DNA from: Candidatus Bathyarchaeota archaeon
GTDB lineage: Archaea; Thermoproteota; Bathyarchaeia; Bathyarchaeales; Bathycorpusculaceae
Assembly (NCBI GenBank): GCA_018396615.1
Contig: JAGTQT010000051.1
Location: forward strand, 1-10,648
DNA: 10,648 nt
Direction of reading: 5' to 3'
The notes below the pieces were generated by a model. That model was not told where the DNA came from. It saw nothing but the letters and a program-made list of their open reading frames with translations, and made no database searches. A program made the position numbers and the translations under genes. Positions 1 to 5,368 of this stretch are shown piece after piece. The stretch's first letter is position 1. Every line of letters begins with the position of its first letter.

Positions 1-116
1 CCTAACGCAGAAGCCCAATCGTAAACTGAGCAGTTGGCAGCATCCATTCCTGTTAGCTCGCAGATCATGCTTTGATACTCGAAAAGAGCTTGAAGTATGC
101 CTTGAGAGATAAGATT
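1..116 (-). pseudogene. gcvPA: 5'-truncated glycine dehydrogenase (decarboxylating) subunit 1 fragment, cut by the left edge
   Basis: The minus frame entering from the left edge reads LISQGILQALFEYQ, then SMICELTGMDAANCS, then VYDWASALG. This matches the conserved block that in GcvPA (P-protein alpha subunit of the glycine cleavage system, PLP-dependent) follows the PYQPEISQG motif, roughly residues 115-155 of a protein of about 450. Directly upstream of ISQG the frame meets a TGA at 117-119. No start codon or upstream GcvPA-like sequence is found in any minus frame to 454, so the first 110 or so residues are missing. The match begins abruptly inside a conserved motif, which suggests a deletion, rearrangement or contig-joining error rather than gradual decay. 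The rest of the gene would lie outside the window. Identification rests on remembered family motifs. Confidence 0.62.
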
Positions 117-454
117 TCAGTTGACGGCTTCTTTAAGCTTTTTCAAACATGTGCTATGCATATACCCGTGTTATATTACGGTTGTAGTTGTCGTAGCCAA
201 AGTGTTGTCTTATTATGGTGTATTTAGGTTGATATAAGTGAACTAGCCCATACGTGACGTAAGAAATCTACTACTCTAATAGTAACTATATCACTTATTT
301 ATCTGCCACTCTTTGTACTTGTAGCCTCTTTTTCCTTTCCAGCTTCATTTGCTTTAATTCTGACTCTAGTTGTGTTTGTTCCTGTCCTGTCGTAGGATAA
401 GGTAGCACTTCAACCGAGGGGTTAGAAATCGCTGCGTGAACACAGCTCGATCAA
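117..454. other. AT-rich stretch with no convincing gene
   Basis: This stretch separates the gcvPA fragment from cobO. Minus frames from 117 to about 290 are broken by many stops. From 450 down to the TAA at 295-297 one minus frame is open for 51 codons and ends in a charged, helix-like tail (QLESELKQMKLERKKR followed by LQVQRVADK). It lacks an ATG; the first usable start would be GTG at 406-408, giving 37 residues. It could be a small gene downstream of cobO or the 3' remnant of a lost gene. No RNA gene was recognised. Confidence 0.4.
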
Positions 455-967
455 TCAATACTGTATTCCTTTTGTGGTGACAGTTTCCTTTGGAGCTTTG
501 ACCTCTACGAGTTCAACAACAAAATCTGCTCTTTCAACAAGCTCTTGTGGCGCATATCTACCCGTCAACACAACATCAACATTCTTTGGAAGTCTATCCA
601 AAAAGTCTATAACTTCGTTGACCTGTAAAAGTCCACAGTACAATGTTAAATTAACTTCGTCCAACACCAGCAAATCAGGTCTTTTCTCCTTTATAGCTTT
701 CTCGGCAAACTTTAATCCTTTTTCGGCTAGTTTCTTGTCTTCCTCATCTAAAGTTCCCAGCCCTATCCAGCCTTTGCGTCCAAACTGGTAGATCTCATAA
801 TAGGGTTTAAGCATGCTGCGAATCTGGTATTCTCCAGTGTTTTTCCACCATTTAAGAAACTGGATAATCACGACTTTGCGTTTGTGACCTACCGAGCGCA
901 GTGCCAAACCCAAGGCGTTCGCGGTTTTTCCCGCGCCTGTGCCGGTGTAAAGGTATATGTACCCCAA
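455..967 (-). CDS. cobO: Corrinoid (cob(I)yrinate a,c-diamide) adenosyltransferase, CobO/BtuR type
   Basis: Transfers the 5'-deoxyadenosyl group of ATP to the cobalt of a reduced corrinoid, a cytoplasmic step in making adenosylcobalamin. The 170-residue product has a P-loop (GTGAGKT, residues 9-15), a Walker-B-like strand (LLVLDEVN, 99-106), the VLTGRYAP block and the terminal KGIQY, all in family order and at family length. An ATG at 985 is in frame, but TTG at 967 is preferred: AGGTG sits 8 bases before it, the TATA-like box at 1007-1014 predicts transcription from about 984, and the protein then begins directly at LGYIYLYTG. The P-loop differs from the usual GKGKTT: it reads GAGKTA, so the second Thr is Ala. 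The gene diverges from the aIF2-beta gene. No other cobalamin gene is adjacent; the chelatase-like gene at 5369-7759 may share the pathway. Confidence 0.88.
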   Translation of the reverse strand: MGYIYLYTGTGAGKTANALGLALRSVGHKRKVVIIQFLKWWKNTGEYQIRSMLKPYYEIYQFGRKGWIGLGTLDEEDKKLAEKGLKFAEKAIKEKRPDLLVLDEVNLTLYCGLLQVNEVIDFLDRLPKNVDVVLTGRYAPQELVERADFVVELVEVKAPKETVTTKGIQY

Positions 968-1006
968 GCAGAACACACCTACCATTCTTTCTTTGAATGT
1001 TCACAG

Positions 1007-1014
1007 TAATAAAG
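1007..1014 (-). promoter_or_regulatory. TATA-like box for cobO
   Basis: CTTTATTA on the minus strand. A spacing of about 26 bases puts the transcript start near 984, downstream of the ATG at 985 and about 17 bases before the TTG at 967. This supports the shorter cobO start. Confidence 0.45.
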
Positions 1015-1062
1015 TTTAGAACCGTGCGGTACGCCTCTTTTTGAGTTTCACCGTGAACAAGA

Positions 1063-1070
1063 CTTTAATA
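1063..1070 (+). promoter_or_regulatory. TATA-like box for the aIF2-beta/DUF424 pair
   Basis: CTTTAATA lies about 40 bases upstream of the aIF2-beta ATG, implying a leader of roughly 14 bases that starts at or next to the GGAG at 1093-1096. It is about 50 bp from the oppositely directed cobO box. Confidence 0.45.
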
Positions 1071-1105
1071 TGATTATCGCCATCTTTTCCATGGAGACAC
1101 AGTGA

Positions 1106-1516
1106 ATGAGCTACGATTACGAAAGCCTCCTAAACAGAGCGCGTTCGCAGATACCTGAAATAACAGCCAAGCAGGAGCGCTTGGAGCTTCCCCGACTACG
1201 CCTCACCGTGATTGGCATGCGAACCATAGTATTTAATTTCAAAGAGGTAGCCGACATTCTCAACCGCGATCCCCAGCACATCATCAAGTTCTTGACAGGC
1301 GAGATGGCTACTGCTGCAACTACTCAGGGAGAAAGAGTAATTTTTCAAGGTAAATTTAACAGTGAAACATTAGAGCGACTTTTGCAGCGCTACGTAGAGA
1401 GCTTCGTAAACTGCCCTATCTGCCACCGTCCAGACACCAAAATCATAAGAGAGAAGCGTCTCTCCTTCCTGAAATGCGATGCGTGCGGGGCACGCTCATC
1501 AATTAAGCAACTGTAA
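1106..1516 (+). CDS. eif2b: Translation initiation factor 2 subunit beta (aIF2-beta)
   Basis: Beta subunit of archaeal aIF2, the GTP-dependent complex that carries initiator Met-tRNA to the small ribosomal subunit. The 136-residue protein is normal length for the archaeal subunit. It has the N-terminal DYESLLNRA helix that contacts the gamma subunit, an alpha/beta core with the signature FNFKEVADILNRDPQHIIKFL (about 43-63), and a C-terminal C2-C2 zinc ribbon with Cys103, Cys106, Cys124 and Cys127 (CPIC and CDAC). The ATG is preceded by GGAG at 1093-1096, 9 bases away. An in-frame ATG at 1091 is followed by TGA after four codons, which excludes a longer product. The DUF424 gene follows after a short gap and is probably co-transcribed. 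Confidence 0.96.
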   Translation: MSYDYESLLNRARSQIPEITAKQERLELPRLRLTVIGMRTIVFNFKEVADILNRDPQHIIKFLTGEMATAATTQGERVIFQGKFNSETLERLLQRYVESFVNCPICHRPDTKIIREKRLSFLKCDACGARSSIKQL

Positions 1517-1543
1517 GAGTGCTGAAACCAATTGGAAGTGTAC

Positions 1544-1828
1544 ATGAACATCAAAAAAACTGAAAAAAATGTAGTATTAGCTTTATGTGACGTTGACGTG
1601 ATCGGCCGAACCCTATGTGAAGGAAAAATAGTCTTCCAAGTACGTGAAGAGTTTTACAAGGGCAGAAAAATGGACATTGACGAGGCACTTATGATGATTG
1701 AGAACTCGACAATCGTGAACATGATTGGCAAAAATGTGGTTCAGAAAGCAATAGAGAAAGGATACGTGCATCCAGACGCTGTTCTAAGCATAGAAGGGGT
1801 GCCGCACGCGCAGATAGTGAAACTCTAG
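1544..1828 (+). CDS. DUF424 family archaeal protein
   Basis: Small protein of 94 residues matching the archaeal DUF424 pattern: an N-terminal beta strand with VVLALCDVDVIGRTL, then EGKIVFQVREEFYKG, a middle helix (DIDEALMMIENS), INMIG-like NMIGKNVV, and the C-terminal GYVHPDAVLSIEGVPHAQIVKL. Members occur widely in archaea and are often found near translation genes; the biochemical function is not established. TTG at 1532 and GTG at 1538 are in frame upstream, but ATG at 1544 matches the usual family N-terminus and has GGAAGTG a few bases upstream. The gene starts 27 bases after aIF2-beta ends, consistent with one transcript. Confidence 0.82.
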   Translation: MNIKKTEKNVVLALCDVDVIGRTLCEGKIVFQVREEFYKGRKMDIDEALMMIENSTIVNMIGKNVVQKAIEKGYVHPDAVLSIEGVPHAQIVKL

Positions 1829-1858
1829 AGGCACAAAATCACTCTTTTATGAAAGACC

Positions 1859-1900
1859 GCGGCTGCAGCTTTTATCGCTTATTGGTGCCGCATCATTTTT
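1859..1900 (+). terminator. Possible terminator after DUF424
   Basis: GCGGC at 1859-1863 can pair with GCCGC at 1887-1891 across a 23-base loop, followed by TTTTT at 1896-1900. The stem is short and the loop long. The T-run alone, about 70 bases after the DUF424 stop, would be the main archaeal termination signal. Confidence 0.3.
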
Positions 1901-1922
1901 GTATACAAAAGCATCAACAAAA
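1901..1922. repeat. Copy 1 of an exact 22-bp intergenic repeat
   Basis: The sequence begins GTATACAAAAGCATCAACAA and continues AA. It is identical over 22 bases to 4198-4219. The copy lies 72 bases after the DUF424 stop and 82 bases before the aIF1A start. Here the left edge is extended by TTTT, making the 14-bp palindrome TTTTGTATACAAAA at 1897-1910; this extension is absent from copy 2. Confidence 0.85.
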
Positions 1923-1954
1923 ACCATTTTTTAACCGCGTGGCATAGGCAACCA

Positions 1955-1999
1955 TTTTAAGCAAGATGCACACTTCTTTCAGAGGAATATGCTGAGGTG
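1955..1999 (+). promoter_or_regulatory. TATA-like box and Shine-Dalgarno motif for aIF1A
   Basis: TTTTAAG at 1955-1961 predicts a transcript start near 1985. GAGGTG at 1994-1999 lies 5 bases before TTG at 2005. Together they fix the TTG as the aIF1A start and mark the likely promoter of the aIF1A-rio1-KH operon. Confidence 0.5.
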
Positions 2000-2004
2000 C
2001 TGAA

Positions 2005-2310
2005 TTGGGGAAAAAGAAAGTCCTAAGTGAAGGCGAACTAAGCGAATTGGTTCTTCCCTCGCAAGGCGAAGTACTAGGCGTCGCCACGAAACTTCTCGGA
2101 TTCGACCGTGTTCTCGTCAAATGCCAAGACGGCAACGAGCGACTGTGCCGTATTCGGGGAAAAATGAAAAGACGCGTATGGATCAGAGTCGGCGACGTAG
2201 TTCTCGTTTCACCATGGGATTTTCAGTCAGACAAGAGAGGCGACTTAACATGGCGCTACACAAAGGCTCAGGCAGAGGAACTGAGGCGAAAAGGGTATTT
2301 ATCAATTTGA
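2005..2310 (+). CDS. eif1a: Translation initiation factor 1A (aIF1A)
   Basis: Archaeal orthologue of eIF1A/IF1, which binds the decoding site of the small subunit during initiation. The 101-residue protein is an S1-like OB fold with the family signatures LPSQGEVLGVATKLLGFDRV, CQDGNERLCRIRGKMKRRVWI, GDVVLVSPWDFQ and the C-terminal WRYTKAQAEELRRKGYL. The start is TTG, chosen because a strong GAGGTG motif is 5 bases upstream and the product then starts with a basic MGKKK segment typical of the family. It is the first gene of an operon with rio1 and the KH gene, an order conserved in many archaea. The gap to the rio1 GTG is 33 bases. Confidence 0.95.
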   Translation: MGKKKVLSEGELSELVLPSQGEVLGVATKLLGFDRVLVKCQDGNERLCRIRGKMKRRVWIRVGDVVLVSPWDFQSDKRGDLTWRYTKAQAEELRRKGYLSI

Positions 2311-2343
2311 CCTCGCAAAGCTTTTTGAAACGGAGAATAGTCA

Positions 2344-3141
2344 GTGTCCTTTAGGAAACATGTAGAAAAAAGGCTTCTAAAAAAAGAGCGAACATACGAA
2401 ACCGAGCAACTAATGAAAGAAAAGCGAAGCGAGGAATACGAAGCACTTGAAGAAGTTTTCGACCGCTCAACCCTCATGATTATCTATGATTTTATGAACA
2501 AAGGCGTAATCGACGAAATCCACGGAGTAGTCAGCGCAGGCAAAGAATCCCGCGTCTACTGGGCAAAAAACGCGGAAGGAAAAGAGCTCGCAGTCAAGAT
2601 TTACTTAACAGTCTCAGCCGAGTTTCGCAAAGGCATCCTTAAATACATTGAAGGTGACGATAGATTCAAAAACGTCAGAAGAGACACACGGTCCCTTATC
2701 TTCGCTTGGGCACAGAAAGAATTTAGAAACCTGCAGCAAGCTACCGCCGCCCGCGTACGCGTTCCTAGGCCCATAGCCGTCCGAAACAATGTTGTAGTGA
2801 TGGAATTTATAGGAAAGGACGGCGCCAACGCACCCTCCATGAAAGAGCTGCCTCCAAAGAATCCAGAGAAAACCTACAACATCCTTATGATGAATCTGGA
2901 AAGACTCTACCGCAAGGCAGAACTCGTTCACGGCGATCTCAGCGAATACAACGTCATGATCTATCGAGGGTGTCCAGTGCTGTTTGACCTTTCACAAGCC
3001 GTTCCCACATCACATCCGATGGCAGCCTACCTGCTAAGAAGAGACCTAGAGAATCTGAACAAGTTTTTCAGCCGCCTCGGCGTCAACGTTCACTCAGTAG
3101 ACGAATCCTATAGGAGAATTACAGAACATGGCAACACCTGA
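2344..3141 (+). CDS. rio1: RIO1-type serine protein kinase/ATPase
   Basis: Atypical kinase/ATPase of the RIO1 family, which takes part in late maturation of the 40S/30S subunit. The 265 residues hold an N-terminal helix-rich segment (1-60), a phosphate-binding loop (GVVSAGKES, 61-69), the ATP-binding Lys85 in AVKIY, YIEGDDRFKNVRRDTRSLI (101-119) and VPRPIAV. The catalytic loop HGDLSEYN has Asp198 and Asn203, the metal-binding site LFDLSQAV has Asp215, and the C-terminal lobe is HPMAAYLLRRDLENLNKFF. All catalytic residues are present. The loop departs slightly from the usual STGKEA: Thr to Ala and Ala to Ser. The start is GTG with GGAG at 2332-2335, 8 bases upstream. Its end overlaps the KH gene by 14 bases, so translation is probably coupled. 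Confidence 0.95.
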   Translation: MSFRKHVEKRLLKKERTYETEQLMKEKRSEEYEALEEVFDRSTLMIIYDFMNKGVIDEIHGVVSAGKESRVYWAKNAEGKELAVKIYLTVSAEFRKGILKYIEGDDRFKNVRRDTRSLIFAWAQKEFRNLQQATAARVRVPRPIAVRNNVVVMEFIGKDGANAPSMKELPPKNPEKTYNILMMNLERLYRKAELVHGDLSEYNVMIYRGCPVLFDLSQAVPTSHPMAAYLLRRDLENLNKFFSRLGVNVHSVDESYRRITEHGNT

Positions 3142-3829
3142 AACATACCTTAAAATTCCAACTGAACGTGTAGGCGCCCTAATCGGGCCAGAAGGAAGAA
3201 CAAAGAAGACCATAGAAGAAAAGCTTGGGGTCAACCTTGAGGTGGAAAGCCAAACAGGCGGCGTCACCATCGCTCTAAGCGACCAGTGCAAGGATCCCTC
3301 AGTTCTTTTTAAGGCTAAAGACGTGATAACCGCAATTGGAAGAGGGTTCTCCCCTGAACGAGCCTTCAGACTGCTTCTAGACGAGGAAAGCATGCTGGAA
3401 ATCATAGATCTGCAAGCAGTCTTTGGCAAATCTGAATCCGATCTGAAACGCGTGAAAGGACGGATAATAGGCATGAACGGCAAAACCAGACAAATTCTTG
3501 AAGAACTTACGGAATGCGACATAGCCGTATATGGACGCACTGTAGGCATAATCGGACCTTTTGAAAACTTGCAGGTTGCAAGAGAAGCCGTGCAAATGCT
3601 GATCAGAGGAAGCATGCACAACGTGGTTTACCGGTTTCTTCATCGTAAACGTAGAGAACTCAAAAAGAAGAAGCTGGAACTTTGGGAAAAACCTCCTGAA
3701 GAAAAGGAGAAAGGAAGCGCAACCGGTGATAGCCAAGCTAGAAGTAAGAATGAAAAAAGCGAAGACGCGCTTAGACAGATAGGCTACTCTGCTGAACCTG
3801 TATCCTCTAGAGATTTTATGACTACATGA
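3128..3829 (+). CDS. Two-KH-domain RNA-binding protein, Dim2/Pno1-like
   Basis: Archaeal relative of eukaryotic Pno1/Dim2, an RNA-binding ribosome biogenesis factor that acts near the 3' end of small-subunit rRNA. Archaeal Dim2 is reported to bind aIF2-alpha and Nob1. The first KH domain (about 5-75) has GPEG at 20-23 in LIGPEGRTKKTIEEKLGV; the second (about 95-165) has GMNG at 115-118 in KGRIIGMNGKTRQILEE. The protein then runs into a basic helix (RFLHRKRRELKKKKLELW, 169-186) and an approximately 45-residue charged, low-complexity tail, making it longer than the roughly 180-200 residues I would expect. The ATG lies inside the end of rio1, and the TGA shares bases with the ATG of the next gene, so all are probably translated from one mRNA. 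Confidence 0.9.
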   Translation: MATPETYLKIPTERVGALIGPEGRTKKTIEEKLGVNLEVESQTGGVTIALSDQCKDPSVLFKAKDVITAIGRGFSPERAFRLLLDEESMLEIIDLQAVFGKSESDLKRVKGRIIGMNGKTRQILEELTECDIAVYGRTVGIIGPFENLQVAREAVQMLIRGSMHNVVYRFLHRKRRELKKKKLELWEKPPEEKEKGSATGDSQARSKNEKSEDALRQIGYSAEPVSSRDFMTT

Positions 3830-4173
3830 CTGGAGAAATCTTTTCAGACGATTCCACAACCTTGCAGGATGTTCTCAGCAACAAGTTTCTTATGGTGCAC
3901 GAACTAGCAGAGATAAGTGAACTGAAAAAAATAGGAATGATCATCAACAAGCAAGTGATACTCAACTCACCCAAAATCATAATATACAAGGCTCATTTCA
4001 CCGCCATGGAACTGGAATTAAAATATGCTATGCTTAGACGTAACTACGAGTGGGCAAAGCTTCGGCTAAGACAGCACAAAGAAAGCGTTCTTGATAATGA
4101 CCCAAACCTCCCTGAAGCGCTTAGACCATGCGGCGAAGAGCTTTATTCAAAATTCAAATCATTGCTGAAATAG
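3826..4173 (+). CDS. Conserved-looking 115-residue protein of unknown function, last gene of the aIF1A-rio1-KH operon
   Basis: I do not recognise a named family. The ATG overlaps the KH stop as ATGA at 3826-3829, the usual layout for translational coupling, so the gene is very likely real. The product is soluble and mostly helical. An N-terminal segment ends in FLMVHELAEISELKKIGMII, followed by a strand-like KQVILNSPKIIIYKAH and a long helix rich in Glu, Leu, Arg and Lys (AMELELKYAMLRRNYEWAKL, then RLRQHKE). The C-terminal part is LPEALRPCGEELYSKFKSLL. There is no signal peptide, membrane segment or metal motif. In other archaea topoisomerase VI often follows the KH gene, so this position is occupied by something else. 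Its neighbours suggest, without proof, a role in ribosome assembly or translation. Confidence 0.8.
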   Translation: MTGEIFSDDSTTLQDVLSNKFLMVHELAEISELKKIGMIINKQVILNSPKIIIYKAHFTAMELELKYAMLRRNYEWAKLRLRQHKESVLDNDPNLPEALRPCGEELYSKFKSLLK

Positions 4174-4177
4174 CCTT

Positions 4178-4195
4178 GCTTATCATTTGATAAGC
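4178..4195. terminator. Perfect 7-bp hairpin after the operon
   Basis: GCTTATC, loop ATTT, GATAAGC. It begins 4 bases after the stop of the 115-residue gene and ends 2 bases before copy 2 of the 22-bp repeat. No T-run follows on the plus strand, so it may be an RNA 3'-end structure rather than a classic terminator. Confidence 0.4.
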
Positions 4196-4197
4196 GC

Positions 4198-4219
4198 GTA
4201 TACAAAAGCATCAACAAAA
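4198..4219. repeat. Copy 2 of the exact 22-bp intergenic repeat
   Basis: Identical to 1901-1922 in the same orientation. It lies 24 bases after the operon stop and just before the stop codon (4221-4223) of a possible minus-strand microprotein. Identity ends at base 22 on the right and at once on the left (GCGC here, TTTT in copy 1). Confidence 0.85.
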
Positions 4220-4220
4220 C

Positions 4221-4355
4221 TCAGTTTACTACTTCTTTTGTTGTGGTGGGCTCATCGCACTCAAGATCCAAATCATCAAGGTCATTGGGGCTAGAGTCGT
4301 CATCGCCCACCAAGAGAATTAAACCTCGGCAAAGATAAAAATCTATAGTAGTCAC
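4221..4355 (-). CDS. Possible acidic microprotein of 44 residues
   Basis: A minus-strand frame runs from GTG at 4355 to TGA at 4221. It reads VTTIDFYLCRGLILLV, then GDDDSSPNDLDDLDLECDEP, then TTTKEVVN. A shorter form could start at TTG (4308-4310), with GAGGT about 9 bases upstream. The back half is strongly acidic with 10 Asp and 3 Glu, and its composition looks protein-like rather than random. It lies between a plus-strand operon end and the start of the plus-strand metallo-beta-lactamase gene. No family is recognised. Against it: no ATG, small size, and an intergenic position where chance frames occur. Confidence 0.3.
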   Translation of the reverse strand: MTTIDFYLCRGLILLVGDDDSSPNDLDDLDLECDEPTTTKEVVN

Positions 4356-4373
4356 GTGGCTTATTGTAAAAGC

Positions 4374-5366
4374 ATGCTTAAGCACATTCAGGTAACTCCT
4401 TTAGCAGGAGAAAGCCTTGGCACACGTTCAATGTGCACGTATGTAGAGACTCCTGACATAGGGATTCTATTGGACGCCGGCGTTTCGCTGTGCCCGAACC
4501 GTTTCAAACTTCCTCCGCACCCACGGGAGTTCAAGGCTATAGATGAGTCTCGAAAAAGAATAGCTGAATACGCCAAGAAAGCGGAAGTAGTAACCATCAG
4601 CCATTATCACTTTGACCATCACACACCTTCATTTGAAGACTGGTTATGCAACTGGACCGCGCGAAACGAAACTGCGCAACAAATCTACAAGGGAAAAACG
4701 ATTCTGGCAAAGAATTCAAGCGAAAAAATCAACTTCAGCCAACGAAGAAGAGCCTGGCTTTTCCAGAAAACAAGCGGAAAATACGCAAAAAAACTCGAAA
4801 TCGCCGACGGAAAAACCTTCGCGTTTGGAGACTCTACGAAACTGCGTTTTTCCGAGCCTGTCTTTCACGGCTTAGAGAAGTCAGAGCTAGGATGGGTTCT
4901 AATAGCCACAGTAGAATTTCATGCTGAAAGATTTGTTTATGCGCCAGATGTTCAAGGACCCATGTCTCTAGAGGCAACTAAGCGAATATTAGCAGAGTCT
5001 CCAGATTTACTTATGATCGGCGGTCCACCAACATATCTTGCGGACTTCAAGATAAGTGCAAGCCAAATACAATTAGCGTTTGAAAACCTCGAGAAGCTTG
5101 TTCAGAAGGTGCCCTCTGTTATTGTTGATCATCATCTGCTAAGGGATGAAGGCTGGCGTGAAAAATCACGCGGCATATTTAACGCTGCAAAGAGGATTGA
5201 TCATAATGTTTTGACGGCTGCAGAATTCATTGGAAAGGAGAACTTGTTGTTTGAGGCTTTAAGGAAGAAACTTTACGTTGAAAACAAGCCTCAAAGGGAA
5301 TTTGAAAAGTGGATGCGCAAAAGTGATGATACTAAGAGGTTTTTCAAGCCGCCGGTTGATGGCTAA
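4374..5366 (+). CDS. Metallo-beta-lactamase-fold hydrolase, UPF0282/COG2248 family
   Basis: Predicted metal-dependent hydrolase of an archaeal MBL-superfamily group; the substrate is unknown. From ATG 4374 the product has 330 residues, close to the family size. The N-terminus (VTPLAGESLGTRSMCTYVET, then GILLDAGVSL) is the family signature. The zinc motif is SHYHFDHH with His77, His79, Asp81 and His82. Further likely ligands are the His in VFHGLE (165), Asp192 in YAPDVQGP and His253/His254 in IVDHHLLRD. A GTG at 4356 is in frame and would add six residues. I prefer 4374 because the family signature then starts near residue 1 and an AT-rich TATA-like stretch (4332-4346) predicts transcription from about 4360. 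No clear Shine-Dalgarno motif precedes either start. Its stop lies two bases from the stop of the convergent chelatase gene. Confidence 0.88.
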   Translation: MLKHIQVTPLAGESLGTRSMCTYVETPDIGILLDAGVSLCPNRFKLPPHPREFKAIDESRKRIAEYAKKAEVVTISHYHFDHHTPSFEDWLCNWTARNETAQQIYKGKTILAKNSSEKINFSQRRRAWLFQKTSGKYAKKLEIADGKTFAFGDSTKLRFSEPVFHGLEKSELGWVLIATVEFHAERFVYAPDVQGPMSLEATKRILAESPDLLMIGGPPTYLADFKISASQIQLAFENLEKLVQKVPSVIVDHHLLRDEGWREKSRGIFNAAKRIDHNVLTAAEFIGKENLLFEALRKKLYVENKPQREFEKWMRKSDDTKRFFKPPVDG

Positions 5367-5368
5367 GC

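Noticed and set aside
234..298. Inverted repeat ATAAGTGA (234-241) / TCACTTAT (291-298)
   Set aside because: Eight bases separated by about 50 in AT-rich DNA are expected by chance, and no further structure supports it.
474..791. 105-codon plus-strand frame with Ser/Thr-rich translation
   Set aside because: It lies antisense within cobO and its low-complexity translation is the mirror of that gene's codons.
1914..2135. Minus-strand frame of 73 codons over the aIF1A start
   Set aside because: It is antisense to aIF1A, has no family match, and ends inside the 22-bp repeat by coincidence.
3094..3859. Long minus-strand frames (175 and 160 codons) opposite the KH gene
   Set aside because: Both are antisense shadows of a strongly supported KH-domain gene; the translations are Ser- or Phe-rich without motifs.
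4612..4927. Plus-strand frames of 87 and 93 codons inside the metallo-hydrolase gene
   Set aside because: Alternate frames of a gene with clear zinc-site motifs; no ribosome site and no recognisable domain.
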